A stretch of 64,000 nt of DNA from Candidatus Pacearchaeota archaeon (GTDB lineage Archaea; Nanobdellota; Nanobdellia; Pacearchaeales; GW2011-AR1). This document shows, one piece after another, positions 23,639 to 31,520 of the stretch (its first letter is position 1; every line of letters starts with the position of its first letter). Made by a program: the position numbers and the translations under genes. The notes beneath the pieces are model-generated. The model had not been told where the DNA came from, did no database searches, and was given only the letters and a program-made list of their open reading frames with translations. Where the stretch lies: NCBI GenBank assembly GCA_018303845.1, contig JAGVXH010000003.1:1-64000 (forward strand), written 5' to 3'.

Positions 23639-24598
23639 ATGGCAGAAAAAGAAAGCCAAAAGGTTAACGACCTAATTTTCAAAGAACTTATTAAACGCGG
23701 GTATTCTCTTCAAGGTAACACTCGTGTTTGGGACATCGCAGATTCAAAACTTTGGTATTTAACTCCAGAGCAAGCTCAGGCATATCTAGACTTAGAAAAC
23801 TCTCAAGAATTTAAAGAAAGCGCGTCTAATATTGAATTTGATTTAATAAATAAAAACATAAAAGAAATCTCTAAAAAAATAGGGACTGGACCAATAAATA
23901 TTGTAGACTTAGGCTGCGGCGACGGAAAAAAAGCGGCATATATATTTTCTAGACTAAAAAACAAATCAAAAATAAGATATTGCCCAGTAGATATTAGCGG
24001 ACATATGGTGGGAGAAGCGATTAAAACGTTCTCGGGGTTAGACGTGGAAGAAGTCATAGAATGTCAATATAACATATCAGATTTTGAAAATTTAGAAAAT
24101 TTATCAGGACTTCTTCGAAAAGGCGAATTCAAAAAAGGACTATTCCTATTACTCGGACATACACTTGGAAATTTCGAAGTCAATGAAATTCTCTACGAAA
24201 TAAGAAGTGCGATGGGGTGGGACGACGTATTAGTCATAGTCTCAGGAATAGAAAATGAAAAATGGGCAAAATGGGCAAAAGAAAAAAAGAGCGACGACAA
24301 AATGGACAATTTTTTTGGCAAGATACCAAAGCTACTAGGACTCGATGAAAAAGATGTAGAGTTCGGTGCAAGATTTAAACACAAAAGAGTAGAATATTAC
24401 TACACGATAAAAAACAGCAAAACAATCGAATTTCAAAATAAAAAAGTTGCCTTGAACAAAGGCGATCAAGTTATTGTAGCGGTTTCATACAAGCACAACA
24501 AAGACGATATACTGTCAATATTAAATATGCAATTTAGAGACGTAACCTTAAAGCTGTCAGAAGAAGGATCAACTTTCCTAGCCATTTGCAAAAAGTAA
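23639..24598 (+). CDS. SAM methyltransferase, EgtD-like (histidine-specific type)
   Basis: 319 residues. INIVDLGCGDGKKAAYIFSR (near 85-104) is motif I, YCPVDISGHM the second acidic site, and FLLLGHTLGNFEVNEIL (near 172) matches the LGSTIGN motif of the EgtD/Methyltransf_33 family. Known members trimethylate histidine in ergothioneine synthesis; others have unknown targets. No EgtB partner is present, so the substrate is open. Leaderless promoter shared in sequence with the Nudix-like gene. Confidence 0.78.
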   Translation: MAEKESQKVNDLIFKELIKRGYSLQGNTRVWDIADSKLWYLTPEQAQAYLDLENSQEFKESASNIEFDLINKNIKEISKKIGTGPINIVDLGCGDGKKAAYIFSRLKNKSKIRYCPVDISGHMVGEAIKTFSGLDVEEVIECQYNISDFENLENLSGLLRKGEFKKGLFLLLGHTLGNFEVNEILYEIRSAMGWDDVLVIVSGIENEKWAKWAKEKKSDDKMDNFFGKIPKLLGLDEKDVEFGARFKHKRVEYYYTIKNSKTIEFQNKKVALNKGDQVIVAVSYKHNKDDILSILNMQFRDVTLKLSEEGSTFLAICKK

Positions 24599-24635
24599 CC
24601 CCAATCTTTTTATATCTAATTTCTTCTCTAATAAC

Positions 24636-24756
24636 GATCCTGTAGCTCAGCCTGGTTAGAGCGCTAGTCTTATATGACTATAGTTTCCACGGAAATTATC
24701 GGAAAGCTTTCGTCTAAGAAAGCTAGAGGTCTGGGGTTCAAATCCCCGCAGGATCA
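24636..24756 (+). tRNA. tRNA-Ile (TAT) with intron
   Basis: Exons 24636-24674 and 24721-24756. Acceptor GATCCTG/CAGGATC, anticodon stem CTAGT/GCTAG with a terminal T-G pair, anticodon TAT at 24671-24673, T arm TGGGG-TTCAAAT-CCCCG. The 46-base intron (24675-24720) lies at the canonical archaeal 37/38 position and can form the bulge-helix-bulge with TAGTC/GACTA. A tRNA with anticodon UAU reading AUA is less usual in archaea, which mostly use agmatidine-modified CAU. Confidence 0.85.
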
Positions 24757-24820
24757 TTTTCATTTTTAATTATAAATAAACTACAATAATGCTTATTAGG
24801 TCAATTCAATAAATTAATTT

Positions 24821-25348
24821 ATGAATAGAAATTTAATGACTCAAGCATTAAAAAAATTAGAATTTTTTTATCCCAATAAGATTAGCTCTGAAAATTTTTT
24901 GCGCATAATGGGATTAAAGTCCAGCGATAAAGAGTTAGGTAAGATTATTGAATATCTAGAAGAAACAAAAAAAATTTATATAGATAAATCCAAGTCTGGA
25001 GTATTTTCTCAAATAAAAAGAAATTATATGGTTCCTGGAGATATGGTAAAAATTACAACACCTGGGATAGATTTCTTAAATAAGTTGGATGAAATATCTG
25101 TAGAAAAAAATAAAGGGAATGCAATTACGCGTGCTACTATCGTTTTGGCATTAGTCGGATTTATCCAGGCGATAGTTTATTTTGAAGAATTTAGTAGAGG
25201 AATTAGAGATGGATATGACTGGTCGGCACTGTTATTAATTGGGATTACTCTTTTCGCAATAGTAGTTATTATGACTTCTCCATTTATATTAAATTCTGTA
25301 AATGAGATCTCAAAACTCAAACATTTTAAGCCTTACCCAAACCAATAA
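24821..25348 (+). CDS. Winged-helix-like membrane protein
   Basis: 175 residues. The first 90 resemble a winged helix (SENFLRIMGLKSSDKELGKI, KKIYIDKS, VKITTPGIDFLNKL), and two membrane helices follow (near 103-122 and 138-158). TPGIDFL is the usual end of the wing. Such membrane-bound winged helices are found in bacterial and archaeal genomes without a known role. It lies just after tRNA-Ile; no repeat of that tRNA end was found nearby. Confidence 0.6.
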   Translation: MNRNLMTQALKKLEFFYPNKISSENFLRIMGLKSSDKELGKIIEYLEETKKIYIDKSKSGVFSQIKRNYMVPGDMVKITTPGIDFLNKLDEISVEKNKGNAITRATIVLALVGFIQAIVYFEEFSRGIRDGYDWSALLLIGITLFAIVVIMTSPFILNSVNEISKLKHFKPYPNQ

Positions 25349-25372
25349 AAACCGAAAACAGTTTCTCTTCTT

Positions 25373-25480
25373 ATGCAATCAAAAATAACAAAATCGAACA
25401 AGTCGGACGAAGTCCTAAAACTAAAAGCTAAGGGCTATCAGCTAATAGCTGCAACAGGAGGTAAAACCTCATGTTGCTAG
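25373..25480 (+). CDS. Possible 35-residue upstream frame before the GTPase gene
   Basis: An ATG frame encodes SDEVLKLKAKGYQLIAATGG and ends at the TAG inside the first copy of the duplicated ychF start. The codon choice is coding-like and AGGAGG lies within it. It may be a remnant of an upstream gene or a coupled leader. Confidence 0.3.
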   Translation: MQSKITKSNKSDEVLKLKAKGYQLIAATGGKTSCC

Positions 25481-25542
25481 GCCTAGTCGGAAAACCATCA
25501 TGCGGTCATGTTGCTAGGCCTAGTCGGAAAACCATCATGCGG
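25469..25542 (+). repeat. 37-bp exact tandem duplication at the ychF start codon
   Basis: Bases 25469-25505 and 25506-25542 are identical and include the ATG and the first 11 codons. The AGGAGG (25457-25462) is correctly spaced for the first ATG, but that frame is shifted by the 37-base repeat and stops at 25659. The intact GTPase frame begins at the second ATG (25508). Confidence 0.95.
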
Positions 25543-26686
25543 AAAGTCAACCTTCTTCAAATCAGCAACGCTCTCAGACGTCCTAATCGCAGCCTACCCC
25601 TTTGCAACAATCACACCAAATCACGGAATGGGCTATGTTCGAGTCAAGGCCTTATGTAAAGAACTTAACACAAGATGCAACCCCAGAACCGGATTCTGCA
25701 CAGGCGAAACCAGATTCGTTCCAGTAGAGTTACTCGATGTAGCAGGTCTAGTAAAAGGCGCCTCAGAAGGAAAAGGACTAGGCAATCAATTTTTAGACGA
25801 CCTCAGGCAAGCCGACATGTTCATACAAATCGTAGACATTTCCGCAACAACAACTTCAGGAGGGGAAGAGGGAGAAGGTGACCCAATAGCCGACGTGGAA
25901 ATGCTAGAGGGAGAACTTAACAAATGGTATGCGCAAATTTTCCAAAAAACATGGGAAAAATTTTCCCGAACAATCCAGTCCACAAAAACTGACTTTGCAA
26001 AATCCGTAGCCAAGCAATTTTCAGGCTTAAGAGTCAAGGAAGCCGACGTTAACCAAGTCCTATCCATTTTAAAACTTGACCCAAAAAACCCAACAGCATG
26101 GACAGACAAAGACCTTTTCAACTTCACAAAAACCCTTCGTCATTCAACAAAGCCAATGCTAATCGCAGCCAATAAAGCAGACAAACCAAATTCGCAAGAA
26201 AACCTAAAAAAATTACGAGAAGCATTTCCAGAAATGAAAATAATTCCCTGTTCATCCGACGCAGAGTTAAGCCTCCGACAAGCCGCGAAGGCAGGTTTAA
26301 TAGAATATATCCAAGGCGAATCAACTTTCAAAATGAAAGAAGGTTTAAATGAGAAACAAAAAGAAGCACTAGCTTCAATCCAAAAAAACGTCCTAGACAA
26401 ATTCGGCTCAACCGGAGTCCAAGAAATCCTTGACTATTCAGTCTTCACTCTCCTAAAATATATCGCAATATTCCCAGCTGGTTCAAAACTTGCCGACTCA
26501 AAAGGCAACGTCCTTCCAGATTGCTTCTTACTTCCACAAGGTTCAACAGCCCTAGATTTCGCCTACTCTCTTCACACTGACATCGGAGACAAATTCATCA
26601 AAGCAATCGACGTCCGAACAAGACAACCAGTTGGAAAAGACCATCCCCTCAAACATCGAGACGGAATTGAGATTATGACAAGTTAG
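25508..26686 (+). CDS. YchF/Obg-type GTPase with TGS domain
   Basis: 392 residues. G1 GLVGKPSCGKST at 4-15, G3 LLDVAGLVKGASEGKGLGN near 82-100, G4 ANKADKP near 225, and a C-terminal TGS domain (LPDCFLLPQGSTALDFAYSL, then HRDGIEIMTS). This is the archaeal and eukaryotic subgroup of the YchF family (Ygr210-like). These proteins bind ribosomes and hydrolyse GTP or ATP. The start region is duplicated, which separates the gene from its ribosome-binding site. Confidence 0.92.
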   Translation: MLLGLVGKPSCGKSTFFKSATLSDVLIAAYPFATITPNHGMGYVRVKALCKELNTRCNPRTGFCTGETRFVPVELLDVAGLVKGASEGKGLGNQFLDDLRQADMFIQIVDISATTTSGGEEGEGDPIADVEMLEGELNKWYAQIFQKTWEKFSRTIQSTKTDFAKSVAKQFSGLRVKEADVNQVLSILKLDPKNPTAWTDKDLFNFTKTLRHSTKPMLIAANKADKPNSQENLKKLREAFPEMKIIPCSSDAELSLRQAAKAGLIEYIQGESTFKMKEGLNEKQKEALASIQKNVLDKFGSTGVQEILDYSVFTLLKYIAIFPAGSKLADSKGNVLPDCFLLPQGSTALDFAYSLHTDIGDKFIKAIDVRTRQPVGKDHPLKHRDGIEIMTS

Positions 26687-26733
26687 CAATTTATCACAAT
26701 AATTCTTATAAAACATAAAATACTACAACATCT

Positions 26734-27219
26734 ATGTCCGAAAAAAGAATTCTAACTGGCTTGTGGATTTATTCCGATGCAATCCCAGAAATAATAACCC
26801 AATCATTAAAAAAAGAAGGAATAACAATAATTCCAAGATGCGATTGCGTATACGGAAACCATTATGCATTTATAAGAACAATACAAGACAAAGATTGGAA
26901 AGGTGTTCATGTAGCAGGAAGCATTGTAAGACCGGACCCAATAGACATCCCATACTATGAAGATTTTTTCAAAGGAAAAACTTATTCTCTCAAAGATTTC
27001 AATTCCGAAATAAAAATACACAACGGAATAATCCAACATCCCAGCATAGCAATTCCAACACTAAAGCCCGTATTCGACGCATTAAAACAAAATCAAATTA
27101 ACTTTGTAACAACAGTAACGGGAATTCCAAACATAGGGGATTTAGTAGGTTATTATATAGAAGGAAAAACTTACCTAGACCCAAGCGATAGAAATAATCT
27201 AGTAGACCTAATGCGGTAA
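26734..27219 (+). CDS. Hypothetical protein
   Basis: 161 residues, soluble, alpha/beta by appearance (RILTGLWIYSDAIPEI, GITIIPRCDC, NFVTTVTGIPNIGDLVGYY). No recognised motif. TATA-like TTATAAAAC lies about 25 bases before the ATG. Expressed singly. Confidence 0.6.
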   Translation: MSEKRILTGLWIYSDAIPEIITQSLKKEGITIIPRCDCVYGNHYAFIRTIQDKDWKGVHVAGSIVRPDPIDIPYYEDFFKGKTYSLKDFNSEIKIHNGIIQHPSIAIPTLKPVFDALKQNQINFVTTVTGIPNIGDLVGYYIEGKTYLDPSDRNNLVDLMR

Positions 27220-27297
27220 TACAGCAACTGAAATCCGTGTGCCAATTTCAAACAACCATTTCCCAAATCTTATAAACAACCAATCCTTAACAAATCC

Positions 27298-27850
27298 ATG
27301 AAACTAAAATTCCCACATTACCTTCTCTTAACTTACTTAATCCTCTTCGCAATTCTAGCGATCAATCCATACGACCGAACAACTTGGATAGTAGAAAATT
27401 TACCCATAGTTCTAATCGTCCTAATCCTAGCCCTAACCTACAAAAAATTCCAATTTCCACACCATCGGCGGACACTACACATTCGAGCGAGTCCCTTTCG
27501 ACTTCATAACAAATATATTCCACTTCTCAAGAAACCATTTTGACAGAATGGCTCATTTCACCGTCGGATTCTACGCATATCCAATAGCAGAAATCTTGTA
27601 TAGAAAAAAGTTAGTAAAATCAAAATGGGTTTTATTCCTGTTCCCAATCTTCGCAATTTTCACAGTCGCAGCCAATTACGAAATAATAGAATGGATTTAT
27701 GCAGCACTTTCAAATCCAGCAGCTGGCGCAGCATTCCTCGGTTCCCAAGGCGACATCTGGGACGCCCAAAAAGATATGCTAGCCGACGGTCTAGGCGCAA
27801 TTTTCGCAACACTATTTTTCTTCATAAAAAAGAAACCAATTTCACCATAA
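27298..27850 (+). pseudogene. DUF2238 membrane protein, disrupted
   Basis: The N-terminal part (NPYDRTTWIVENLPIVLIVL) is in one frame and stops at 27541-27543. The continuation, HTIGGHYTFERVPFDFITN then HFDRMAHFTVGFYAYPIAE and GAAFLGSQGDIWDAQKDMLAD, is in another frame and runs to 27850. Both parts are typical of DUF2238. The change of frame occurs at about 27460, where the membrane helix expected between the two parts is also missing. This is an internal deletion with frameshift rather than a single-base error. The second part could start anew at ATG 27548. Confidence 0.85.
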
Positions 27851-27881
27851 CCCTTTAATACCAAACTCCCTTAACACAATC

Positions 27882-27968
27882 ATGAAAAAATCTAAGATTT
27901 TTACAAACGAAGGTTCCACCCTTCGACAATCAAAGTTTTTCTACTTAGGAGGAATTTCTTTTTTCTAA
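27882..27968 (+). CDS. Possible 28-residue leader peptide upstream of VKOR
   Basis: A short ATG frame (MKKSKIFTNEGSTLRQSKFF and eight more residues) contains three hairpins: 27886-27902 (7 bp), about 27908-27925 (6 bp) and 27955-27975 (8 bp). An AGGAGGA lies at about 27947-27953, 30 bases before the VKOR ATG. Folding of the last hairpin would bring it within normal distance. A translated leader or simply a structured 5' UTR. Confidence 0.3.
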   Translation: MKKSKIFTNEGSTLRQSKFFYLGGISFF

Positions 27969-27982
27969 AAAGAAAGAGTTCT

Positions 27983-28378
27983 ATGAAATATAAAATCCTT
28001 CTAACCCTCTTAATAATATCTCTTACATTTTCAATACTCTTAGCTTTCACTCCAATAGACAAAATCTGCGGCGAGGAAACTTCAAGCTGCTCAATCGTTC
28101 AAAATTCCGAATACAAAAAAACTTTAGGCATCAACAATTCAATCCTCGGAATTATAACATTCTCCATCTTAATCGCAATAACAATTTTTCATATAAGAAA
28201 TCCAAGAAAAAATACAAAAATATTTCTAGCTTTAACCCTTTTCTTTTCAACAATCGGAGCAATCCATTTCATCTACCTTCAAGTCTTCATCATCAAAGCT
28301 CTCTGCCCCTACTGTATGATAATCGACGTCTCAACAATCCTTGCTTTAACAATCCTAGCAACAAAATCTCAACTATGA
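27983..28378 (+). CDS. Vitamin K epoxide reductase (VKOR)-family protein
   Basis: 131 residues, four membrane helices. A Cys pair lies in the first loop (CGEETSSCS, near 29-36) and the active CxxC in helix 4 region (ALCPYCMIID, near 108). Bacterial and archaeal VKOR homologues reoxidise DsbA-like thioredoxins to form disulfides outside the cell, using quinones. Fits the Cys-repeat surface protein elsewhere in the window. The stop overlaps the DUF167 start by 4 bases. Confidence 0.93.
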   Translation: MKYKILLTLLIISLTFSILLAFTPIDKICGEETSSCSIVQNSEYKKTLGINNSILGIITFSILIAITIFHIRNPRKNTKIFLALTLFFSTIGAIHFIYLQVFIIKALCPYCMIIDVSTILALTILATKSQL

Positions 28379-28587
28379 AATTGCAAATTAAAGTCCAACC
28401 AAATTCATCCAAACAAGAAATACAAACAGACATCGACGGCAATATCTCAAAAGTCTATCTCCAAAAACCAGCCAAAGAAAATAAAGCGAATATAGAACTA
28501 GAAAAACTCCTATCGAAACATTATAAAAAGAAAGCAACAATAATAAAAGGGCACACATCTAAAAACAAAGTAATAGAAATAAAATGA
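28375..28587 (+). CDS. DUF167 (UPF0235, YggU-like) protein
   Basis: 70 residues: LQIKVQPNSSKQEI at the start, then VYLQKPAKENKANIELEKLL and a strand-loop KKATIIKGHTSKNKVIEI. This is the complete YggU fold. Function unknown in any organism. Coupled by 4-base overlaps to VKOR and to the DUF192 gene. Confidence 0.92.
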   Translation: MKLQIKVQPNSSKQEIQTDIDGNISKVYLQKPAKENKANIELEKLLSKHYKKKATIIKGHTSKNKVIEIK

Positions 28588-28916
28588 ACTCTAAAAAACA
28601 TATTCCTTATCCCTTATCCTCTATTACCTATTTTGTAGACGGCAAAAAGAGAACAGTAAGGGCGAAAGTCCTAAAGAATCCATTAGAAAAAGCGCTAGGA
28701 CTAATGTTCCAAAAAAATTCTCCTCCGTTATTCTTCACATCAAATACTCTAAATTATAATCCAATAACTTCCATTTTCTGCAAGCCCTTTAAGGCAATTT
28801 GGTTAGACGAAAACATGCGCGCAACAAAAATAATTGAAGTAAAAAATTGGAAATTAAACATAAACGGCCACGGAAAATATCTATTAGAGATACCTGCGTC
28901 GTCGAAGAATTACTAA
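28584..28916 (+). CDS. DUF192 protein
   Basis: 110 residues. NPLEKALGLMFQK, then PPLFFTSNTLNYNPITSIFC and KPFKAIWLDENMRATKIIEV, the characteristic DUF192 blocks. Many relatives have a signal peptide; this one does not. Last gene of the VKOR-DUF167-DUF192 operon. Function unknown. Confidence 0.9.
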   Translation: MNSKKHIPYPLSSITYFVDGKKRTVRAKVLKNPLEKALGLMFQKNSPPLFFTSNTLNYNPITSIFCKPFKAIWLDENMRATKIIEVKNWKLNINGHGKYLLEIPASSKNY

Positions 28917-29065
28917 TTAAATACCTCGAGGCAGAAATTTTCGTCACTACTAAACGGCACAATTCCTCGACGGAGAAAATATTGTCAACAATAGAAACAT
29001 TTAAATATAAAACACACCCTCTATAAAATAACTTTATCAGAAGAGGTAAAAAGGAGGTTAAAGAA

Positions 29066-29227
29066 ATGGGAAAAATTATTGCAAAGAATGTCGTTGAACG
29101 AAAATCTGGTTTTCTATATTATGTAGACGGACAAGGTAACGTTTGCGAAGCTAAAATGGCTCGAGGCGGAAAGAAGAAAGTAGCGAAAAAGAAAGTCGCC
29201 AAGAAAGCTGTTAAGAAGAAGAAATAA
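29066..29227 (+). CDS. Small basic conserved protein with Lys-rich tail
   Basis: 53 residues: an N-terminal KNVVERKSGFLYYVDGQGNV (near 7-26), then CEAKMARGGKK and a Lys/Ala/Val tail. I recall similar short proteins (NVVxRKxGYLYYVDGxGNVCEA) in DPANN genomes, with no known function. It has a strong Shine-Dalgarno (AAGGAGG, 29050-29056) and a TATA-like CTATAAAATA at 29020-29029, so it is highly expressed with a leader. Positive charge suggests nucleic-acid or ribosome binding. Confidence 0.8.
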   Translation: MGKIIAKNVVERKSGFLYYVDGQGNVCEAKMARGGKKKVAKKKVAKKAVKKKK

Positions 29228-29262
29228 ATCTTCAATTTTTATTTTTTATTAAATCATATTCA

Positions 29263-29298
29263 ATGAACCTCCCTCGTTAGGGAGCTTGGGGGGTTCAT
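29263..29298. terminator. Nested hairpin between convergent genes
   Basis: ATGAACC (29263-29269) pairs with GGTTCAT (29292-29298), and inside CTCCCT/AGGGAG (29269-29274 with 29279-29284) forms a tight stem with a CGTT loop. It lies between the plus-strand small basic gene and minus-strand iscU, and T-runs flank both sides, so it can serve as a bidirectional terminator. Confidence 0.6.
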
Positions 29299-29328
29299 TA
29301 TAATTTTCAAAAAACCATCATCTTCAAT

Positions 29329-29709
29329 TTATTTTTTATTTTTTCTAAAATTAGCAATAGCCAATCTCAAAGCGTCGGCAGCCAGATTAGAACAATGCTC
29401 TTTTATCGGAGGCAGTTCACCCAATGCCAAAGACACATCCTTATTAGAAATTTTCTCGGCCTCATCCAAACTCTTCCCCTTCGCCAATTCCGTTGCCATA
29501 GAACTCGTAGCAATCGCCGCAGCACATCCCATTGTTTGAAATTTTATGTCCGCTATTTTGTCATCAGATACCTTAATCATAATTCTCATAACATCCCCAC
29601 AACTAGGATTCCCAACCGTCGCCTCCGCATCAGCATCTTTAAGCTCCCCCATATTCCGCGGATTTCTAAAATGATCCATCACAGCCTCGTTATAATCAGT
29701 ATTACCCAT
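29329..29709 (-). CDS. iscU: Iron-sulfur cluster scaffold IscU
   Basis: 126 residues with the three scaffold Cys: NPSCGDVM (near 34-41), TMGCAAAIATSSMATEL (near 60) and IKEHCSNLAADALRLAI (near 105). The start MGNTDYNEAVMDHFRNPRN is typical. It assembles Fe-S clusters with sulfur from IscS, the first enzyme of this operon. The preceding HExxH gene overlaps it by 8 bases. Confidence 0.95.
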   Translation of the reverse strand: MGNTDYNEAVMDHFRNPRNMGELKDADAEATVGNPSCGDVMRIMIKVSDDKIADIKFQTMGCAAAIATSSMATELAKGKSLDEAEKISNKDVSLALGELPPIKEHCSNLAADALRLAIANFRKNKK

Positions 29710-30451
29710 CTAAGAACCCTTGATATTTATTCACAAATTCCCAAGATTTTCTAACGAAGTCCTCAAAATCACTTCTCCCGTCATAAATTTCTTGAATGTG
29801 TTTGAGTAGAGGCTTATCATCAATAATTATTTTTTGCCATTCATCATAAACACTAGGATAATGTTCAAATAATTTTTGTATTCTACTATCTGACAAAATA
29901 GCCAAAGGAACAATTTCGCTGAGTTTCCATTCAAGCGCTGGCTCATTCAAGTTGTTATGATTAAAATCCGTAAAGATAGTTTTCCATTTATCAAACCACA
30001 GAAAATGAAGCATTTCGTGAAATACGGTGCGCCTCATCTCAAAATCATCTTTTTTGTAATAAACAGAAAAATCTCTCTTTAAAATATCTCTAGGACAAAT
30101 GGGGTTCAACCCTACATATGCACGAGCAATTCGGTCTTGTTTGTTCCACTTTATTTCCAATACGTCCTCTAGAGCTAAAACAAAATCCTCTCCAATCTCG
30201 TCCCAAGATTTCTGGAAGCTAGATACTTTTTCATTTAGAGAATTAATATTATCGGCAAAATAGCCTGTAAAATATTCTTTAGCAATTTTTTTCTTTTCAA
30301 GTCCATCGCTAACACCCAATAATTTTTTTCTTAATTCGGGGTATTCTCCCAGTATATACTCACCCCAGTCCCATCCATATTCCGGATTCAAAAATCCAGA
30401 TATTTCTTCTGCGTGCTCATCTGGATTAGGTAAACTGAATTCAACTTTCAT
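29702..30451 (-). CDS. HExxH zinc metallopeptidase-like protein
   Basis: About 249 residues from ATG 30451; a TTG start at 30469 is less likely. RTVFHEMLHFLWFD (near 160) gives an HExxH zinc site, and EPALEWKLSEIVPLA about 25 residues later provides a Glu that could be the third ligand (gluzincin-like). No signal peptide, so cytoplasmic. It sits between arsM and iscU in the Fe-S operon; why is unclear. The family is not one I can name. Confidence 0.6.
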   Translation of the reverse strand: MKVEFSLPNPDEHAEEISGFLNPEYGWDWGEYILGEYPELRKKLLGVSDGLEKKKIAKEYFTGYFADNINSLNEKVSSFQKSWDEIGEDFVLALEDVLEIKWNKQDRIARAYVGLNPICPRDILKRDFSVYYKKDDFEMRRTVFHEMLHFLWFDKWKTIFTDFNHNNLNEPALEWKLSEIVPLAILSDSRIQKLFEHYPSVYDEWQKIIIDDKPLLKHIQEIYDGRSDFEDFVRKSWEFVNKYQGFLDG

Positions 30452-30501
30452 CACAAAAAACCCTCCCAAAATCCTAGGCGCGAACTAGGAGCGCAACATT
30501 C

Positions 30502-30536
30502 TACCAAATACCAAATACCAAATACCAAATCCCTCG
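30502..30536. repeat. CCAAATA tandem repeat
   Basis: Four and a half 7-base units CCAAATA between two genes of the Fe-S operon. A similar 7-base AAATCCC repeat lies inside elp3 (about 61103-61131). Confidence 0.75.
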
Positions 30537-30547
30537 CACAACCCATC

Positions 30548-31330
30548 CTACCCACAACAACAACACTCACATTTAATTTCCGGCTTAATTAACTTCAACT
30601 TCAAACTTTCCAAATCAACACCACCATATTGCTCCTTACTAATCTTTTTATCCTCACCTAAAATTTCCACATCAAAACCCGCACTCCTCGCAATCTCAAT
30701 ATAATCATCTTTAAGCAAAGCCCCGCCAACACAACCACAAAGCAGCTTCTCATCAGCCTTCTTGCTCTCATCAAGCTCCGACAACAAAACAATGTCAGAA
30801 ACAAACATTTTACCATTCTTCTTCAAAACCCGAAACGCCTCAGAAAAAACCTTTCTTTTATCTGGCGCCAAATTAATCACACAATTACTAATCACGACAT
30901 TAACAGAATTTCCTTTAACCGGCAAATCCTCAATATCCCCTAGTCTAAATTCAACATTATCATAGCCTTGCTTCAAAGCTAACCCTCGAGCCTTCTCAAC
31001 CATCTCTGGAGTAAAATCAACTCCAATTACTCGACCGCTTACACCGACCTTTCGCCGAGCAATAAAAGCATCAAAGCCCGCACCACTTCCTAAATCCAAA
31101 ACAACATCGCCCTCATCAATCGAAGCCATAGCAACCGGATTTCCACATCCAAGTCCTAAATTAGAATCAGAAAAAGACACAATCTCCTCTTCTGAATAAC
31201 CAATAGACTTAGAAATTCTTTTATTATCTTTGCCAGAATCACATCCGCACCCGCTCCCACAACAACCCCCACTGGCCATCTTGGAATAGCTCTTCTGCAC
31301 AATATCCTTAATTTTTCTACTTTCCGCCAT
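30548..31330 (-). CDS. arsM: Arsenite methyltransferase-like protein (ArsM)
   Basis: 260 residues from ATG 31330, which overlaps the DUF1858 stop by 14 bases. KDIVQKSYSKMASGGCCGSG at the start, NLGLGCGNP, VLDLGSGAGFDAF (SAM motif I), ISNCVINLAPDK and LLCGCVGGAL contain the conserved Cys positions of ArsM. The C-terminus is Cys-rich (CECCCCG). Known reaction: SAM-dependent methylation of As(III). Within an Isc operon it might instead act on another thiophilic target; the family cannot settle this. Confidence 0.82.
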   Translation of the reverse strand: MAESRKIKDIVQKSYSKMASGGCCGSGCGCDSGKDNKRISKSIGYSEEEIVSFSDSNLGLGCGNPVAMASIDEGDVVLDLGSGAGFDAFIARRKVGVSGRVIGVDFTPEMVEKARGLALKQGYDNVEFRLGDIEDLPVKGNSVNVVISNCVINLAPDKRKVFSEAFRVLKKNGKMFVSDIVLLSELDESKKADEKLLCGCVGGALLKDDYIEIARSAGFDVEILGEDKKISKEQYGGVDLESLKLKLIKPEIKCECCCCG

Positions 31331-31520
31331 TGAGCTCCTTAACCAATTTATCAGCATCAACCCCATGGGCCCGAGCCCCATTCTCAAGCGTCTCAAAGGC
31401 AGCCATAGGACACCCACCACAAAAAAGTCCACGCTCAGCCAACTTCTTCCCAGCCTCACGATTTAACTCCATAATCTCCGCAAAAGTCATATCCTTAGTT
31501 ATCTTCTTGTTCTTCTTCAT
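31317..31520 (-). CDS. DUF1858-domain protein
   Basis: 67 residues: KKITKDMTFAEIMELNREAG, then ERGLFCGGCPMAAFETL with the CxxC typical of DUF1858. The family is usually linked to redox or Fe-S proteins. Overlaps iscS by 26 bases upstream and arsM by 14 downstream, so all three are coupled. Confidence 0.9.
   Translation of the reverse strand: MKKNKKITKDMTFAEIMELNREAGKKLAERGLFCGGCPMAAFETLENGARAHGVDADKLVKELNGGK

Noticed and set aside
24756..25348. Second integrated element at tRNA-Ile
   Set aside because: A membrane winged-helix gene follows the tRNA, but no integrase and no repeat of the tRNA 3' end were found.
25471..25659. Separate 62-codon gene at the first ychF ATG
   Set aside because: It is only the first copy of the duplicated start read out of frame.
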